A DNA stretch of 64,000 bases, taken from positions 806,001 through 870,000 of the forward strand of contig NZ_PYWK01000001.1 in the NCBI RefSeq assembly GCF_003049645.1, in the 5' to 3' direction. Positions within the stretch are counted from its first letter, which is position 1. Every line of letters begins with the position of its first letter. Of this stretch, positions 48,795 to 56,545 are shown in pieces. The notes beneath the pieces are model-generated. The model searched no databases, had not been told where the DNA came from, and saw nothing but the letters and a program-made list of their open reading frames with translations. Source of the DNA: Metasolibacillus fluoroglycofenilyticus. Lineage in GTDB: Bacteria > Bacillota > Bacilli > Bacillales_A > Planococcaceae. Made by a program: the position numbers and the translations under genes.

Positions 48795-50006
48795 ATGAGT
48801 TTTTTTAAACGATTAAAGGAAAAATTAATAGGCGGCGCTGAGGAAGAACAGCTAAAGGAACGACAGCAGCTAGAAGAGCAAAGCGAAGAGCAGGCTGTTG
48901 CCGAGGTTATAGAAAATGAACAACCATCTGAAGTAATGGAAACGGTAGAACAAACAGCTGTGGAGCCTGAAATAATCGTGGAACAGCCACTGGCGATTGT
49001 GGAGGACGCAGAAGAACAGCCTGTCGAAGAGGAAAAACCATCAGCATGGTCAATTACACAAAAATTTAAAGCAGGCCTTGAAAAAACACGTAATTCCTTT
49101 ACTTCAAAAGTAAATGATTTGGTAGCACGCTACCGTAAAGTAGACGAGGACTTCTTCGAGGAATTAGAGGATGTGCTGTTACAGGCAGATGTTGGCTTTG
49201 AAACAGTGATGGAATTGATGGATAAGCTACGCTTTGAAGTACAGCGTAAAAACATTAAAGATACAGCGGGCATTCAAGCGGTAATTTCTGAGAAGCTTGT
49301 AGAAATTTATGAAGCGGGTGAAGAGAATTTAACGACGATTCAGATGCAGCCAAAAGGTGAGCTAACAGTTATTTTATTTGTCGGTGTAAACGGTGTCGGA
49401 AAAACGACGACAATTGGTAAGCTTGCACACCGATTAAAGTCAGAAGGAAAAACGGTGATGCTTGCAGCGGGCGATACGTTCCGTGCCGGGGCGATTGACC
49501 AGTTACAAGTATGGGGCGACCGCGTAGGCTGTGAAGTGATTAAACAAGCGGAGGGCTCAGACCCAGCAGCCGTGATGTATGATGCGATTCGCGCAGCCAA
49601 AAACCGTCATGCGGACGTTTTAATTTGCGATACAGCGGGGCGTTTGCAAAATAAAGTAAACTTAATGAATGAGCTAGAAAAAGTACACCGTGTTATTTCA
49701 CGTGAAATTCCAAATGCACCACATGAAGTATTGCTAGCATTAGATGCAACAACAGGTCAAAACGCGCTTGTACAGGCACAAATGTTTAAGGATGTTACAA
49801 ATGTAACAGGTATCGTCTTAACAAAGCTAGATGGTACAGCAAAGGGCGGTATTGTCTTAGCGATTCGCAACAAGCTACATATCCCTGTGAAATATGTAGG
49901 CTTGGGTGAAAAAATGGATGACCTCCAACCTTTCGATGCAGAGCGCTATGTATATGGGCTATTTGCAGAAGGCTTGGAGAAAGAACTAGAGCAAATTGAA
50001 GAGTAA
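48795..50006 (+). CDS. ftsY: Signal recognition particle receptor FtsY
   Basis: SRP receptor GTPase that docks ribosome-nascent chains at the membrane. An N-terminal Glu/Gln-rich A domain (about 15-80) precedes the NG domain: G1 [15 protein letters not shown] near residue 196, [12 protein letters not shown]3 DTAGRLQNK and [10 protein letters not shown] near 340. It has 403 residues, longer than the 329 of B. subtilis; the difference lies in the acidic N-terminal extension. It follows smc after 2 bases. Its SRP partner Ffh is encoded about 630 bp downstream. Confidence 0.96.
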   Translation: MSFFKRLKEKLIGGAEEEQLKERQQLEEQSEEQAVAEVIENEQPSEVMETVEQTAVEPEIIVEQPLAIVEDAEEQPVEEEKPSAWSITQKFKAGLEKTRNSFTSKVNDLVARYRKVDEDFFEELEDVLLQADVGFETVMELMDKLRFEVQRKNIKDTAGIQAVISEKLVEIYEAGEENLTTIQMQPKGELTVILFVGVNGVGKTTTIGKLAHRLKSEGKTVMLAAGDTFRAGAIDQLQVWGDRVGCEVIKQAEGSDPAAVMYDAIRAAKNRHADVLICDTAGRLQNKVNLMNELEKVHRVISREIPNAPHEVLLALDATTGQNALVQAQMFKDVTNVTGIVLTKLDGTAKGGIVLAIRNKLHIPVKYVGLGEKMDDLQPFDAERYVYGLFAEGLEKELEQIEE

Positions 50007-50088
50007 GCAGAGTCGGACGCTAGCGGATGGTGTTTTGGTAAAATATTTGCTCATTAATAGATAGAGAGAACACTCATTGAAAATGAGA

Positions 50089-50168
50089 GAAACATGGAAT
50101 AAACTGCTGAAAACGTAGAATAAAACCGAAAAAACATGGAATAAATCTCCGAAAACATGGAATAAAAT
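50089..50168. repeat. Short repeat array, 21-bp phase, core CATGGAATAAA
   Basis: Four copies of AAACATGGAATAAA (one reads ACGTAGAATAAA), the 6-base core starting at 50092, 50113, 50134 and 50155, exactly 21 bp apart. It is the same family as the array at 15691-15785, with CATGG mostly in place of CGTGG. The remaining gap 50007-50290 shows no other clear signal. Confidence 0.88.
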
Positions 50169-50290
50169 CGGAATGCACGAGTGCCAGCTAATAAACCCGC
50201 TTGAAGTATGCGATATAAAGGGATTTTCCTTGACGGACATTGAGAAACATCATATGATACAAGAGAGAAATTATGAATGGAGAGAGTAAA

Positions 50291-50623
50291 ATGCTACTGG
50301 AAAAAACAACACGCATGAATTTTCTCTTCGACTTTTATCAAGCATTATTGACAGATAAACAGCGCAGTTATATGGAACTGTATTATTTAGACGATCACTC
50401 CTTAGGCGAAATTGCAGAGTCGTATGAAGTGTCTCGTCAAGCAGTTTATGATAATATACGTCGCACTGAAGCGATGCTTGAAGAATATGAGGATAAACTA
50501 CAGTTGTTGGAGAAGTTTCAAGAGCGTCAAAAAGTACTTGAACAACTGACAAAGGCGCTACAGCAGGGGACGACGCTTGAAGAACAATTAACACTGATTG
50601 AACAACTGAAAGAAGTGGATTAG
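50291..50623 (+). CDS. ylxM: SRP-associated helix-turn-helix protein YlxM
   Basis: 110-residue protein with a sigma-70 region-4-like helix-turn-helix (about 30-60: [33 protein letters not shown]) and a Glu/Gln/Leu-rich C-terminal helix. In Bacillota it is encoded next to ffh, and in Streptococcus it modulates SRP GTPase activity. ATG at 50291 follows GGAGAGAG and matches B. subtilis (LEKTTRMN); the ATG at 50273 has no ribosome site. ffh starts 13 bases after the stop. Confidence 0.92.
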   Translation: MLLEKTTRMNFLFDFYQALLTDKQRSYMELYYLDDHSLGEIAESYEVSRQAVYDNIRRTEAMLEEYEDKLQLLEKFQERQKVLEQLTKALQQGTTLEEQLTLIEQLKEVD

Positions 50624-50636
50624 GGGGCAACGGCGA

Positions 50637-51995
50637 ATGGCGTTTGAAGGATTAGCAGAACGGCTCCAAGGAACGATTCAAAAGATTACAGGTAAAGGGA
50701 AAGTAACGGAGCAAGACGTAAAAGAAATGATGCGCGAAGTCCGAATGGCATTAATTGAAGCGGACGTAAACTTGAAGGTTGTAAAAGAATTCGTAAAAAA
50801 AGTAAGTGAGCGTGCTGTCGGTTCGGAAGTAATGAAAAGCTTAACACCAGGCCAGCAAGTTATTAAAATCGTACAGGATGAATTAACAGAGCTGATGGGG
50901 GGCGAGCAAAGCCCAATCAAATTTAATTCAAGACCACCGACTGTCATTATGATGGTTGGCTTGCAAGGTGCTGGTAAAACGACGACAACTGGTAAGCTTG
51001 CAAATGTTTTGCGTAAAAAGTATAATCGTAAGCCGCTTTTAGTAGCAGCTGACGTTTATCGTCCGGCAGCCGTGCAACAGCTTCAAACATTAGGGAAACA
51101 GCTAGCATTACCTGTCTTTTCATTAGGGACGGATGTTTCACCTGTGGAAATTGCGCGACAAGCATTGGCTCATGCGAAAGAAGAACATTTAGATGTTGTT
51201 ATTATCGATACAGCAGGACGTTTGCATATCGATGAGGAGCTAATGCAGGAGTTAAAGGATATTCGTGCATTAAAAGAGCCAGACGAAGTCTTTTTAGTTG
51301 TAGATGCGATGACAGGGCAGGATGCTGTGAATGTTGCAGAGAGCTTTAATGAAGCTGTAGGTATTACCGGCGTTGTGTTAACAAAGCTTGATGGTGACAC
51401 ACGAGGTGGTGCAGCGTTATCGATTCGTGCTGTAACAGAGAAACCGATTAAATTTGTCGGTATGGGTGAAAAGATGGACGCGCTTGAATCATTCCATCCA
51501 GAGCGTATGGCAAGCCGTATTTTAGGGATGGGTGATGTGCTATCATTAATTGAAAAAGCACAGGCAAATGTCGATATGGAAAAAGCGAAGGAGCTAGAAG
51601 AAAAGTTTTTAACGCAAAGCTTTACATTCGACGATTTCATCGAACAAATACAGGCACTGAAAAAAATGGGTCCACTTGATGAATTATTAAAAATGATTCC
51701 TGGCATGAATAAAGTAAAAGGAATGGACAATGTACAAGTCGATGAAAAGCAAATGGGGCGCATTGAAGCAATCATTTACTCGATGACACCGGCTGAAAAA
51801 ACAAATCCTGAAATTATTAATTCAAGTCGCAAAAAGCGTATTGCACAAGGGTCAGGTACGTCAATTCAAGAAGTGAATCGCTTATTGAAACAATTTGAGG
51901 ATATGAAAAAAATGATGAAGCAAATGACGGGGATGGCATCTGGAAAAGGAAAGAAAAAGATGAAATTACCTGGTTTAGACTCATTGTTCAAATAA
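50637..51995 (+). CDS. ffh: Signal recognition particle protein Ffh
   Basis: SRP54 homologue that binds signal peptides and SRP RNA. The N domain has ALIEADVNLKVVKEFV; the G domain has GLQGAGKTTTTGKLA near residue 107, DVYRPAAVQQL, DTAGRLHIDEE and TKLDGDTRGGAAL. The Met-rich M domain (about 295-450) ends MKKMMKQMTGMASGKGKK. It has 452 residues. RBS GGGGGCAACGG is modest. Confidence 0.97.
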   Translation: MAFEGLAERLQGTIQKITGKGKVTEQDVKEMMREVRMALIEADVNLKVVKEFVKKVSERAVGSEVMKSLTPGQQVIKIVQDELTELMGGEQSPIKFNSRPPTVIMMVGLQGAGKTTTTGKLANVLRKKYNRKPLLVAADVYRPAAVQQLQTLGKQLALPVFSLGTDVSPVEIARQALAHAKEEHLDVVIIDTAGRLHIDEELMQELKDIRALKEPDEVFLVVDAMTGQDAVNVAESFNEAVGITGVVLTKLDGDTRGGAALSIRAVTEKPIKFVGMGEKMDALESFHPERMASRILGMGDVLSLIEKAQANVDMEKAKELEEKFLTQSFTFDDFIEQIQALKKMGPLDELLKMIPGMNKVKGMDNVQVDEKQMGRIEAIIYSMTPAEKTNPEIINSSRKKRIAQGSGTSIQEVNRLLKQFEDMKKMMKQMTGMASGKGKKKMKLPGLDSLFK

Positions 51996-52021
51996 AATTT
52001 TTAGGTGTTAAGAAAAAACAC

Positions 52022-52050
52022 TTTACAAACAACACAAACATTGATAATAT
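52022..52050 (+). promoter_or_regulatory. Probable promoter for rpsP
   Basis: TTTACA (52022-52027), a 17-base spacer and TAATAT (52045-52050), 38 bases before the rpsP ATG. Confidence 0.45.
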
Positions 52051-52088
52051 ACTATCTTGTGTGAAACTTATTCGGAGGTGCTATTAAA

Positions 52089-52361
52089 ATGGCAGTTAAA
52101 ATTCGCTTAAAACGTATGGGAGCTAAAAAATCTCCTTTCTATCGTATCGTAGTTGCAGATGCTCGTTCACCACGTGACGGTCGTCAAATTGAAACAGTAG
52201 GTACTTACAACCCACTTACAGTTCCAGCTACTGTAGCTATCGATGAAGAGAAAGCTCTTAAATGGTTAGCTGATGGTGCAAAACCATCTGACACTGTTCG
52301 TAACTTGTTCTCAGAGCAAGGCATTATGGAAAAATTCCATAACCAAAAATTCAGTAAATAA
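52089..52361 (+). CDS. rpsP: 30S ribosomal protein S16
   Basis: 90-residue small-subunit protein needed for 30S assembly. [20 protein letters not shown] and [14 protein letters not shown] are the S16 hallmarks. GGAGGTG precedes the ATG. It opens the rpsP-khpA-rimM-trmD-rplS block, found next to ffh in most Bacillota. Confidence 0.97.
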   Translation: MAVKIRLKRMGAKKSPFYRIVVADARSPRDGRQIETVGTYNPLTVPATVAIDEEKALKWLADGAKPSDTVRNLFSEQGIMEKFHNQKFSK

Positions 52362-52377
52362 TCTGAGGTGACATGAT

Positions 52378-52614
52378 ATGCAGCAACTGATTGAAACAAT
52401 CGTTAAACCGTTAGTCGATTACCCAGAAGAAGTCCGTATTGAGACGGATGAAAATACCAATCGAATTGTTTATAAGCTTTTTGTTCATCCAGAGGATCGA
52501 GGAAAAGTCATAGGCAAACAAGGACGTGTCGCAAAGGCGATTCGAACAATTGTTTATTCAGCGGCGGGCAGTCACCGTAAGAAAAAGACTTACGTCGATA
52601 TATTGGATGATTAA
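52378..52614 (+). CDS. khpA: KH-domain RNA-binding protein KhpA (YlqC)
   Basis: 78-residue single KH-domain protein; the GxxG loop is VIGKQGRVAKAIRTIV near residue 46. With KhpB it binds small RNAs and mRNAs in related Bacillota and affects cell elongation. It is 16 bases after rpsP and followed by a strong terminator. In B. subtilis ylqD lies next; here it is missing. Confidence 0.94.
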   Translation: MQQLIETIVKPLVDYPEEVRIETDENTNRIVYKLFVHPEDRGKVIGKQGRVAKAIRTIVYSAAGSHRKKKTYVDILDD

Positions 52615-52643
52615 GGCTGACCAAGCATTTGGCTAGCCTACAT

Positions 52644-52684
52644 AAAAAAGGAGGAGGGAGCGCACTAGTTCCCTCCTCTTTTTT
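52644..52684 (+). terminator. Intrinsic terminator between khpA and rimM
   Basis: GAGGAGGGA (52651-52659) pairs with TCCCTCCTC (52670-52678), extended by A6/T6. A TATAAT at 52689-52694 sits right behind the T run and may start a new transcript for rimM-trmD, though no -35 is clear. Confidence 0.88.
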
Positions 52685-52728
52685 GTTATATAATGAGCGA
52701 AGATAGACTATATAAGAGGTGTACAAAC

Positions 52729-53244
52729 ATGGAATGGTTTAATGTAGGACGCATCGTTAATACACATGGTATCCGCGGGGAAGTTCGTGTTATTTCCACG
52801 ACGGATTTTGAGGATACGCGCTTTGCTGTTGGCAGCAAACTAGCGGTGTTTAAAAAGGATGAGAAGCGTCCGATTTGGGTGACAGTGGAAAGTGTTCGCC
52901 GCCATAAAAACTTTATTTTATTAACATTTGAGGGCATGAACAATATTAATTTAGTTGAGCCATTTAAAGAAGGCTTATTAAAAGTGACGATGGATCAGCT
53001 TGAAGATGATGAGCTTGAAGAAAATGAATATTACTACTTTGAAATTAAAGATTGCGAAGTATTTTCTGAAGATGGCGAGCGTATCGGCGTTATTACAAAT
53101 ATTTTAGAAACAGGCGCAAACGACGTATGGGAAGTGAAGGGCCCTAAAAAAATGCATTACATTCCCTATATTGAGGATGTTGTAAAAGAAATTGATATTG
53201 ATAATAAAAAAATTATTATCCATGTGATGGAAGGTTTATTATGA
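52729..53244 (+). CDS. rimM: Ribosome maturation factor RimM
   Basis: Binds S19 and helps 30S head maturation. The N-terminal RimM domain starts [21 protein letters not shown]; a C-terminal PRC-barrel domain (about 95-170) has [21 protein letters not shown] and [15 protein letters not shown] at 52729 with AGAGGTG is preferred to an in-frame ATG at 52693, giving 171 residues (174 in B. subtilis). trmD overlaps its end. Confidence 0.95.
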   Translation: MEWFNVGRIVNTHGIRGEVRVISTTDFEDTRFAVGSKLAVFKKDEKRPIWVTVESVRRHKNFILLTFEGMNNINLVEPFKEGLLKVTMDQLEDDELEENEYYYFEIKDCEVFSEDGERIGVITNILETGANDVWEVKGPKKMHYIPYIEDVVKEIDIDNKKIIIHVMEGLL

Positions 53245-53972
53245 TGAAGATTCATGTGCTGAGCCTGTTTCCAGGAATGTTTGAGGGCGTGTTTAATACA
53301 TCTATTTTGAAAAAAGCGCAGGAAAAAGATGCTGTTACACTTGCTGTCTCCGATATCCGTGATTTTAGCGATAATCGTCATAAGCAGGTGGACGACTATC
53401 CATATGGTGGTGGCGCAGGTATGGTGCTGAAGCCTGAGCCAATGTTCCAAGCGGTTGAGGAAATTACAGCCGGGCGCAAGCCGCGTGTTATTTTAATGTG
53501 TCCACAAGGTGAACGCTTCACACAAAAGAAGGCAGAGGAGCTAGCACAGGAAGAGGAACTTGTCTTTTTATGTGGTCATTACGAAGGCTATGATGAGCGT
53601 ATACGCGAATTTTTAGTAACGGATGAAATATCTATCGGCGACTTTGTTTTAACAGGTGGCGAACTTCCTGCCATGACTGTCATTGATGCAGTAGTCCGAT
53701 TATTACCAGGTGTTTTAGGAAAGGCGGATTCTCATATATTAGATTCATTTTCAACAGGCTTGCTAGAGCACCCACATTATACGCGTCCAGCCGATTTTAG
53801 AGGCATGACAGTACCGGAAGTATTAACATCTGGAAATCACGGGAAAATTGAAGAGTGGCGTGAAGAACAGTCTTTAAAGCGAACATTGTTACGCCGTCCC
53901 GATTTACTAGAAACATTAGAATTAACAGACAAGCAGCGAAAAATACTAGAAAAATTAAAAAGTGAATTGTAA
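53241..53972 (+). CDS. trmD: tRNA (guanine-37-N1)-methyltransferase
   Basis: Forms m1G37 in tRNA, preventing frameshifts. It is a knotted SPOUT enzyme: [14 protein letters not shown] start, [17 protein letters not shown] near residue 50, the knot with [12 protein letters not shown] near 112 and [17 protein letters not shown] near 133. It has 243 residues. Two adjacent ATG codons (53241, 53244) can serve; the first overlaps the rimM stop. rplS follows after a gap with its own promoter and leader. Confidence 0.96.
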   Translation: MMKIHVLSLFPGMFEGVFNTSILKKAQEKDAVTLAVSDIRDFSDNRHKQVDDYPYGGGAGMVLKPEPMFQAVEEITAGRKPRVILMCPQGERFTQKKAEELAQEEELVFLCGHYEGYDERIREFLVTDEISIGDFVLTGGELPAMTVIDAVVRLLPGVLGKADSHILDSFSTGLLEHPHYTRPADFRGMTVPEVLTSGNHGKIEEWREEQSLKRTLLRRPDLLETLELTDKQRKILEKLKSEL

Positions 53973-54026
53973 AACGAATCTTCACACATTGAATCTATTT
54001 ATTCATATGCAGTAAAGTAAAAATGC

Positions 54027-54055
54027 TTGCAAGTAGAAATAATTTATGATAATAT
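54027..54055 (+). promoter_or_regulatory. Promoter of rplS
   Basis: TTGCAA (54027-54032), a 17-base spacer and TAATAT (54050-54055) with a TGn extension; transcription should start near 54062, at the leader hairpin. Confidence 0.7.
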
Positions 54056-54061
54056 TCAATC

Positions 54062-54145
54062 TGTGCTTTTAAGTAAGCACTGAATTACGGTGTTCCGCTG
54101 TGGCCAAAAATGAGCGTGCATGAGCATCTGTCCAAGGAGAGAAAA
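54062..54145 (+). promoter_or_regulatory. Ribosomal protein L19 leader
   Basis: The rplS leader starts with hairpin GTGCTT/AAGCAC (54063-54080) and continues with ATTACGGTGTTCCGCTGTGG, TGAGCGTGCATGAGCA and CTGTCCAAGGAG, words that match the L19 leader family of Bacillota as I remember it. Such leaders are thought to bind L19 for autogenous control. Family match from memory, not a search. Confidence 0.75.
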
Positions 54146-54147
54146 CA

Positions 54148-54492
54148 ATGACAAACATTATTGCAGAAATCACAAAAGAACAACTTCGTTCAGATTTACC
54201 TTCATTCCGTCCTGGTGACACAGTTAAGGTACACGTAAAAGTTGTCGAGGGTACACGTGAGCGTATCCAATTATTTGAAGGCGTAGTAATTAAACGTCGT
54301 GGTGGCGGAATTAGCGAAACTTTCACTGTTCGTAAAATTTCTTACGGTGTAGGTGTTGAGCGTACTTTCCCAGTACACACACCAAAAATTGCTAAATTAG
54401 AAGTTGCTCGTCGTGGTAAAGTACGTCGTGCGAAACTTTACTACTTACGTGAATTACGTGGTAAAGCAGCTCGTATTAAAGAACGTCGCTAA
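54148..54492 (+). CDS. rplS: 50S ribosomal protein L19
   Basis: 114-residue protein at the 30S-50S interface. [32 protein letters not shown] and KAARIKERR are typical L19 segments. AAGGAGAG lies before the ATG. It has its own promoter and leader RNA and a terminator downstream, so it can be expressed independently of trmD. Confidence 0.97.
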   Translation: MTNIIAEITKEQLRSDLPSFRPGDTVKVHVKVVEGTRERIQLFEGVVIKRRGGGISETFTVRKISYGVGVERTFPVHTPKIAKLEVARRGKVRRAKLYYLRELRGKAARIKERR

Positions 54493-54501
54493 TATTTATT
54501 T

Positions 54502-54540
54502 AAAGAAGGGGGCTTGTTACGACAAGCTCTCTTTCTTTTC
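54502..54540 (+). terminator. Probable terminator after rplS
   Basis: AAAGAAGGGGGCTTGT (54502-54517) can pair with ACAAGCTCTCTTTCTTTT (54522-54539), with G-U pairs and a TACG loop. It ends in a T-rich stretch. Confidence 0.65.
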
Positions 54541-54558
54541 GTCAAGCGGTAGATTTTT

Positions 54559-54587
54559 TTGCTTGTCATTACAATTTCGTATACAAT
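54559..54587 (+). promoter_or_regulatory. Promoter of lepB
   Basis: TTGCTT (54559-54564), a 17-base spacer and TACAAT (54582-54587), 29 bases before the TTG start. Confidence 0.65.
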
Positions 54588-54616
54588 GAGTATGGAAGAA
54601 CGAGGGGGATATTCGC

Positions 54617-55180
54617 TTGGAACAAACAAAAAAAGAAAAAAATGAGCTCTTTGAATGGGCAAAAGCGCTGCTCATCGCATTTGCTGTTGCAGCTATTATT
54701 CGCTATTTTTTATTCACACCAATCGTTGTAGATGGAGATTCGATGATGCCAACCCTTGAAAATGGCGATCGAATGATTGTGAATAAAATAGGCTATAAAA
54801 TCGGTAGCCCTGATCGTTTTGATATCGTTGTATTTCATGCACCAGAGCAAAAGGACTATATAAAACGTGTGATTGGACTGCCGGGCGATCATGTTGAATA
54901 CAAGGATGATCAGCTATATATAAATGGTGAACCGATCGACGAGCCATATTTAGATCAATATAAAGCCGAAATTGTGGAAGGTAATTTGACAGGGAATTTT
55001 AAGTTGCAAGATATTGACCCAAATTTAGATGTCATTCCAGATGGTCATGTATTCGTGATGGGTGATAACCGTCGTTTTAGTAAAGATAGTCGTCATATTG
55101 GGATTGTCAATCAAAAGGAAATTATCGGTAATACAAGCATTATTTTTTGGCCTGTAAGCGATATAAAGATAGTGAAATAA
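54617..55180 (+). CDS. lepB: Signal peptidase I (Sip/LepB type)
   Basis: Membrane serine protease that releases exported proteins from their signal peptides. A single N-terminal membrane segment (about 15-35: ALLIAFAVAAIIRYFLFTP) precedes the catalytic domain on the outer face. The Ser is in VDGDSMMPTL near residue 42, the Lys in DYIKRVIGLPGD near 82, and GDNRRFSKDSRHIG is the late SGDN-like box. It has 187 residues. It starts with TTG after GAGGGGG. In B. subtilis no signal peptidase lies here. Adjacent genes for secretion (ffh, ftsY) and an SLH surface protein fit the role. Confidence 0.94.
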   Translation: MEQTKKEKNELFEWAKALLIAFAVAAIIRYFLFTPIVVDGDSMMPTLENGDRMIVNKIGYKIGSPDRFDIVVFHAPEQKDYIKRVIGLPGDHVEYKDDQLYINGEPIDEPYLDQYKAEIVEGNLTGNFKLQDIDPNLDVIPDGHVFVMGDNRRFSKDSRHIGIVNQKEIIGNTSIIFWPVSDIKIVK

Positions 55181-55192
55181 TAGGGCATAGGG

Positions 55193-55232
55193 CGTCCAAA
55201 AAGCAGTGTCTCGCACGCTTTTTGGACGTTTC
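55193..55232 (+). terminator. Hairpin terminator after lepB
   Basis: CGTCCAAAAAGC (55193-55204) pairs with GCTTTTTGGACG (55217-55228); a short T-rich tail follows. Confidence 0.75.
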
Positions 55233-55320
55233 AGTTGTGTTTGATTAAAATAATCATCACATAGAAAAGTAGGTAATTTGTTTTAAAAGGTTGTAAACGC
55301 TGAATGTAACAATTTGTTGG

Positions 55321-55490
55321 ATTTATCCTGCATTAAAGAGCAGTAAGACATCTACCTCAAGACTTAAGTGAAAACCGGCTTAAGGATAAGAGGGAGCTCA
55401 ACTGCCCGTAAAAGCCCGATTGATTCAACTAACATTTAGTGGGGATGAGGAAAACACCCACTGATTGAAGTTTCATTTTATAAGCTGTAT
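55321..55490 (+). ncRNA. Structured dispersed element, copy 2, in the rbgA leader
   Basis: Closely similar to 30579-30750 along its whole length (shared words TTTATCC, GCAGTAAGAC, CTTAAGTGAAAA, CTTAAGGATAAG, ACTGCCCGTAAAAGCC, GAGGAAAAC, GATTGAAGTTTCA). Stems: GCAGT (55340-55344) with ACTGC (55401-55405), the CTTAAG pair, and AGTGGG (55438-55443) with CCCACT (55457-55462), which differs from copy 1 while staying paired. It ends about 54 bases before rbgA, in the same direction. The rest of the 55233-55543 gap shows nothing else. Confidence 0.6.
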
Positions 55491-55543
55491 AAAAGATGAG
55501 TTACATTTGTTGGATAGCCCCTTTTAAGGTAGGAGGATTTATT

Positions 55544-56422
55544 GTGACAATTCAATGGTTTCCAGGGCATATGGCGAAGGCTCGCCGCGAGGTGTCTGAA
55601 AATTTAAAGCTTGTCGATATCGTGTTTGAGCTAGTCGATGCAAGGCTCCCGCTATCGTCGCGCAATCCGATGATTGACCAAGTCATTCATCAAAAGCCAC
55701 GCCTATTAATTTTAAATAAGCAGGATATGGCAGATGAAACTGAAACGCGCAAATGGCTGCAATACTTTGAAGAGCATGGCTATAAGGCAGTGGCGATTAA
55801 TTCGCTTGAAGGGAAAGGGCTACAATCTGTAACAAAGGCTGCCCAAGCTATTTTAGCGGATAAATGGGCGCGCATGAAGGCGAAGGGTATGAAGCCACGT
55901 GCTATTCGTGCGATGATTGTCGGCATTCCAAACGTAGGGAAATCAACACTCATCAATCGCTTAGCTAAGAAGAATATTGCCAAAACCGGTAATACACCGG
56001 GTGTTACAAAGGCACAGCAATGGATTAAAGTAGCGAAAGAGCTAGAGCTGCTTGATACCCCCGGCATTTTATGGCCGAAATTTGAGGATCAAGAAATTGG
56101 TTATAAGCTAGCATTAACAGGAGCCATTAAAGATACGATTACCAATATGGAAGACTTAGCAGTATACGGCCTGCGCTTTTTAGCATTACACTATCCTACA
56201 CGTATGGAGGAACGCTATGGGCTAACCTTTGTACATGAGGACTTAGTCGAAACATTCGACCACATCGGAAAACTGCGCCGTGTATTCGGACAAGGTGGCG
56301 AAATTGATTACGACCAAGTAGCTGAGCTAATTGTGCGCGACATTCGCAGCCAGCATTTAGGGAAGTTAACATTTGATTTTGTGGATGAGCAATTAGAGAA
56401 AGATGCATTTATAGAACAATAA
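55544..56422 (+). CDS. rbgA: Ribosome biogenesis GTPase RbgA (YlqF)
   Basis: Circularly permuted GTPase that completes 50S assembly. [16 protein letters not shown] opens the protein; G4 LNKQDMAD near residue 57 precedes G1 [17 protein letters not shown] near 128 and G3 DTPGILWP near 172. The C-terminal helical domain recognises the ribosome. GTG at 55544 with AGGAGG 7 bases upstream matches the B. subtilis N-terminus and gives 292 residues; the longer frame from 55496 has no ribosome site. A structured leader element precedes it and a strong terminator follows. Confidence 0.95.
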   Translation: MTIQWFPGHMAKARREVSENLKLVDIVFELVDARLPLSSRNPMIDQVIHQKPRLLILNKQDMADETETRKWLQYFEEHGYKAVAINSLEGKGLQSVTKAAQAILADKWARMKAKGMKPRAIRAMIVGIPNVGKSTLINRLAKKNIAKTGNTPGVTKAQQWIKVAKELELLDTPGILWPKFEDQEIGYKLALTGAIKDTITNMEDLAVYGLRFLALHYPTRMEERYGLTFVHEDLVETFDHIGKLRRVFGQGGEIDYDQVAELIVRDIRSQHLGKLTFDFVDEQLEKDAFIEQ

Positions 56423-56423
56423 A

Positions 56424-56474
56424 ATAGACGGCTATCGAAGTGACTTTTTTCGATAGCCGTCTATTTTTATTTTT
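56424..56474 (+). terminator. Strong terminator after rbgA
   Basis: A 16-bp stem, ATAGACGGCTATCGAA (56424-56439) with its complement (56449-56464), followed by TTTTATTTTTT. Confidence 0.92.
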
Positions 56475-56490
56475 TAACCTAATTTTAACC

Positions 56491-56518
56491 TTGGTTGTAT
56501 ATATTGGATTTATATAAA
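56491..56518 (+). promoter_or_regulatory. Possible promoter of the SLH surface protein
   Basis: TTGGTT (56491-56496), a 16-base spacer and TATAAA (56513-56518), 28 bases before the ATG. Confidence 0.45.
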
Positions 56519-56545
56519 AATGAAATATAGAGAGGATAGTCAAGA

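Noticed and set aside
49986..50240. Minus-strand ORF of 84 codons with a seven-residue LFHVF-type periodicity
   Set aside because: It is produced by the 21-bp DNA repeat (7 codons per unit). The equivalent frame is broken by a TAG in the array at 15691-15785, so coding is unlikely.
51170..51775. Minus-strand ORF of 201 codons
   Set aside because: Shadow of ffh, Ser/Ile-rich, no ribosome site.
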